Source: DASRJW01 sp964567755
Lineage (GTDB): Bacteria > Krumholzibacteriota > Krumholzibacteriia > G020349025
DNA length: 64,000 bases
Assembly: GCA_964567755.1 (NCBI GenBank)
Contig: CAZMNW010000020.1
Coordinates: 124,001 to 188,000, forward strand
Reading direction: 5' to 3'
Made by a program: the position numbers and the translations under genes. The notes beneath the pieces were generated by a model that was given only the letters and a program-made list of their open reading frames with translations, made no database searches and had not been told where the DNA came from. Shown here piece by piece: positions 61,816 to 64,000 of the stretch; positions within the stretch are counted from its first letter, which is position 1; the number at the start of each line of letters is the position of its first letter.

Positions 61816-61933
61816 GGAGCCCTCGCAATGGCCGCCAAACCCGTCCCTGCGGCCGGGCCCCACAGCGGCCGGAGTGTGGGGGCCCGGTTCGAAGGTCAGG
61901 AGCCGAAGCGCTGTCCCTCTCGAGGGAGGGTGC
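61816..61933 (-). promoter_or_regulatory. Intra-operon gap with strong hairpin
   Basis: CCGGGCCCCACA at 61853-61864 pairs with TGTGGGGGCCCGG at 61875-61887 (one bulged base), a 12-bp stem. It is the only sizeable gap in the operon. There is no T-run on the minus strand, so it may be an mRNA-processing or stabilising structure or an attenuator rather than a terminator. Confidence 0.4.
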
Positions 61934-63007
61934 TCACCAAGGGCTCGTGTTCGCTCCACCTTGTCCGTGACACGCACGGCAGGTGTTGCGCATGTCGATG
62001 CCGTCGTCACCCTGTTCGTCGATCGCGCCCGTTCCAACCATGTGGATCAGGCCGAACGCGTTCTGGTTGCCGTGCCCCTTGTGACACGACATGCACGACG
62101 GAGTGAGTTCCGTATCGGTCGCTGTGTAGCTGCCGTGACGGACGCCCGCGGGCGACATCGCCTGCAGCTGGTTCGCACCTTCTTGAACGAAACGGGTCAG
62201 GTTCGAGTGCCCCCCGCCGATGGCGCCGATGTTGACGCCCGCTGCCGGGTGCCGCACGAACTCTGCAGCCGGGGATCCAGTGCCGCCGATTTCAGCGCCG
62301 CTCACCGCACCGTGGAAATCGGTGTGGCAAGACTTGCAGAAATTGGCGTACTGAGACGCTGTTTGGTCCGGTTCGTTGAAGGTCACGTGGGTGTTGCCAT
62401 AGTGATTGGCGTTGGTCCCACTGGATGCATCCTCGAACACCCACATCGCGGTGTTGTTGGTATTCGGAGCGATGTCGCCGCGGGAGTAGCTCATTTCGAC
62501 TCCCGTAGCGCTGCGCAGGTTGCGATAACCTCCCGGTGCCGGCAGACTCGTTCTGCCGTGAACCGCGTGACAGTCGGCACAGTTGAGCCCGTTCGTATTG
62601 CTCCACGCCGGGCTGCTGCCCGGTGCGACAGCCGTCGAGTTCAGCGTGTGCCCGGTCGGCGGCGGATAGAGGCCATTGCCTCCCTCTTCGTTCAAGGCGC
62701 CCGCTTGCCGCACGTAGCCGTTGGAATGCACTTCGAACACATCGGGTGCCCAAGCTTGCCCGTTATGACACGACAGACACAGCTCGTTCACCTCGTTGCG
62801 CAGCAGGTAATGGTAAGGCGCGCTCCCGCCGATCGGCGTGAACGTGCCCGTCCCATCGGCTTCGTTCCCGTGCTGCTGGCTTGCATGCATGACGTGGCAG
62901 TCCGAGCAAACGAGGTTGATGCCGTAGTGGAAGTCTCCCGCGAACGCGAACGACGCGAACGCCAGAGATGCCACCGCGACGACCCCCGTCACCAGATGCT
63001 TTCTCAT
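61934..63007 (-). CDS. Exported 6-heme cytochrome c
   Basis: 357 residues. Signal peptide (MRKHLVTGVVAVASLAFASFAFAG), then CSDCH, CLSCH, CADCH, CKSCH, CMSCH and CRACH. The spacing between sites is wide (30-90 residues) with Gly/Asn-rich loops such as GNGLYPPPTGHTLNSTAV, unlike the dense packing of the 42-heme protein. The first site, INLVCSDCHVMHASQQH, is typical of cytochromes that neighbour NHL proteins. ATG 63007 follows GGAGGGAGGTG closely; it begins five bases after the NHL gene's stop. Probably periplasmic or secreted. Confidence 0.85.
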   Translation of the reverse strand: MRKHLVTGVVAVASLAFASFAFAGDFHYGINLVCSDCHVMHASQQHGNEADGTGTFTPIGGSAPYHYLLRNEVNELCLSCHNGQAWAPDVFEVHSNGYVRQAGALNEEGGNGLYPPPTGHTLNSTAVAPGSSPAWSNTNGLNCADCHAVHGRTSLPAPGGYRNLRSATGVEMSYSRGDIAPNTNNTAMWVFEDASSGTNANHYGNTHVTFNEPDQTASQYANFCKSCHTDFHGAVSGAEIGGTGSPAAEFVRHPAAGVNIGAIGGGHSNLTRFVQEGANQLQAMSPAGVRHGSYTATDTELTPSCMSCHKGHGNQNAFGLIHMVGTGAIDEQGDDGIDMRNTCRACHGQGGANTSPW

Positions 63008-63012
63008 GCAGT

Positions 63013-64000
63013 TCACCTCCCTCCAGGGACACTCTCCTCGACTCCGGAATTTCCGGAGCCCGAGCGCTCGAGCTCGGAACCGAGACCCGAGGTCTCGACC
63101 GGCTCGAGTTCGAAGATCTGGAAACGGGCACCGGCCCGTTCCAAGACCACGAAACGATTGGCAGCGAGGAACGCGCAGGCAGTGGGATAATTGAACTGCC
63201 CTGCTCCGCGGCCGAAACCGCCGATGCGTCCCAAGTAACGACCATCGGCGGCGGCGTGAATGCCGATGGAATGTCGAATGGTGTCGAGGATCCACAGCGT
63301 GTCGCCTTGGCCCCAGACGACGTGCGCGGCGAGCGAGAAGGTGCCGTCGCCTTCGCCATGCTCGCCGAAGGCGAGAAGGAGCACGCCCTCGGGGTCGAAG
63401 ACCTTGACCTGCTGCAATGCGGGAGGATCGAGGACGACGATGCGGGTTTCGCTCGAGTCCACGGCGAGACTCAGAGGCGCTTGCAAACGTGCTTCCTCCG
63501 GCGCTTCGAATCCGATGCACCGGCTGGTCGTGCCATTCGGTTCGATGACGGCGATGCCGGCGCGTTCTCCGGCATACAGGACGTAGATTCGACCGCTCGC
63601 ACCGACGCTCACGAACTGCGGGCGCACCAACCCGTCGACGCCTGGGGGAAGCTGGGGTTGCAGGAATCCGAGCCGGGAACCCGAGGCGCTCACGACCTCG
63701 ATCTGCCCGGCGACGGCATCGAGGACGAACAAGCGTCCGCGGCCATCGAGGGCGACACACTTCGGCTCGCCGGCGCCGATTTTGCCGTTGCTCGCCCACG
63801 TGATGGCGCCGCGCGAGCGACCCATGGAATCGAAAAGGACAAGCCGGTGGTTGCCGGTGTCGCCGATGGCCAGAATGCCGCGTCCGGCGTCGACGGCGAG
63901 ACCCATCGGGTGGCGGAATGGGTCGGCGAGAGTGGGACCGGTCACCACGCGCTCCACCGTGCGGATGGCGAAGTCACCGGACACGCACGGTGCCCACGCG
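63013..64000 (-). CDS. NHL-repeat beta-propeller protein (5' end outside window)
   Basis: At least 328 residues, open to the right window edge; GTG 63984 is internal, since AWAPC precedes it in frame and may be the end of a signal peptide. NHL-type blades repeat as DPFRHPMGLAVDAGRGILAI, then GDTGNHRLVLFD and so on (GAGEPKCVALDGRGRLFVLD; FNYPTACAFLAANRFVVLE), about six in view. The C-terminus is hydrophilic (LERSGSGNSGVEESVPGGR). It overlaps functionally with the 6-heme gene just downstream. NHL proteins commonly accompany multiheme cytochromes in extracellular electron-transfer loci, presumably as docking scaffolds. It is first in view of the eight-gene operon. Confidence 0.8.
   Translation of the reverse strand, partial: AWAPCVSGDFAIRTVERVVTGPTLADPFRHPMGLAVDAGRGILAIGDTGNHRLVLFDSMGRSRGAITWASNGKIGAGEPKCVALDGRGRLFVLDAVAGQIEVVSASGSRLGFLQPQLPPGVDGLVRPQFVSVGASGRIYVLYAGERAGIAVIEPNGTTSRCIGFEAPEEARLQAPLSLAVDSSETRIVVLDPPALQQVKVFDPEGVLLLAFGEHGEGDGTFSLAAHVVWGQGDTLWILDTIRHSIGIHAAADGRYLGRIGGFGRGAGQFNYPTACAFLAANRFVVLERAGARFQIFELEPVETSGLGSELERSGSGNSGVEESVPGGR

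Noticed and set aside
61595..63190. 531-codon + strand frame over the 6-heme gene
   Set aside because: Shadow frame; the opposite strand carries six CxxCH sites and a signal peptide with a good ribosome-binding site.

Overview
The window is GC-rich bacterial chromosome with no rRNA, tRNA, CRISPR array, transposase or phage structural gene that I can see. Eight secreted proteins end in the same kind of C-terminal tag (PNPF, then vyDvrGr, WDG, GVYf.R), a FlgD-Ig/type-IX-sorting-like domain. Together with about 100 c-type heme motifs, giant repeat proteins and PEGA-domain proteins, this suggests an uncultured member of the FCB superphylum, of the Eisenbacteria/Krumholzibacteria kind. That placement is inference from gene style, not from a phylogenetic marker.

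Left third (1-30.2 kb, + strand): a surface-protein array. It starts with the 3' end of a large extracellular protein and two translationally coupled M43-type metalloproteases. Next come four tandem paralogues (2.7-13.7 kb) of a 14-repeat WDG propeller protein with FnIII and sorting-like C-termini, plus a short 5' remnant of a fifth. Three large FG-GAP/VCBS paralogues (14.1-29.3 kb) follow, also with exactly 14 repeats, plus a truncated fourth copy. Two of these genes carry frameshifts (at 11244-11250 and about 20857). The array looks like an actively duplicating, recombining and decaying family. It ends with a small TPR/PEGA-like membrane protein.

Middle (30.3-41.4 kb): a two-gene minus-strand operon encodes a membrane-anchored ATPase with PEGA repeats and a Ser/Thr-kinase-like domain fused to a related ATPase. 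It is followed by a secreted thermolysin-type protease, a secreted multidomain metallophosphoesterase and a DUF2461 protein. The M4 protease and the two M43 proteases end in the same short half-beta-helix module although their catalytic folds differ.

Right third (41.6-64 kb): an electron-transfer island. On the + strand lie a NapC/NirT-type cytochrome and two very large multiheme-c/cytochrome-b fusions (11 and 19 hemes). On the minus strand, a Rieske protein, a fused b6/subunit-IV-type cytochrome b and an 11-heme membrane-anchored cytochrome form a quinol:cytochrome c oxidoreductase operon. Citrate synthase and an acyl-CoA dehydrogenase sit between this and a second minus-strand operon. That operon encodes an NHL-propeller protein, two 6-heme cytochromes, an outer-membrane beta-barrel, two CsgG/LpoB-like lipoproteins, a ResB-like exported protein and a 42-heme cytochrome. 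A plausible joint role is passing electrons from menaquinol through the periplasm and outer membrane to an extracellular acceptor.
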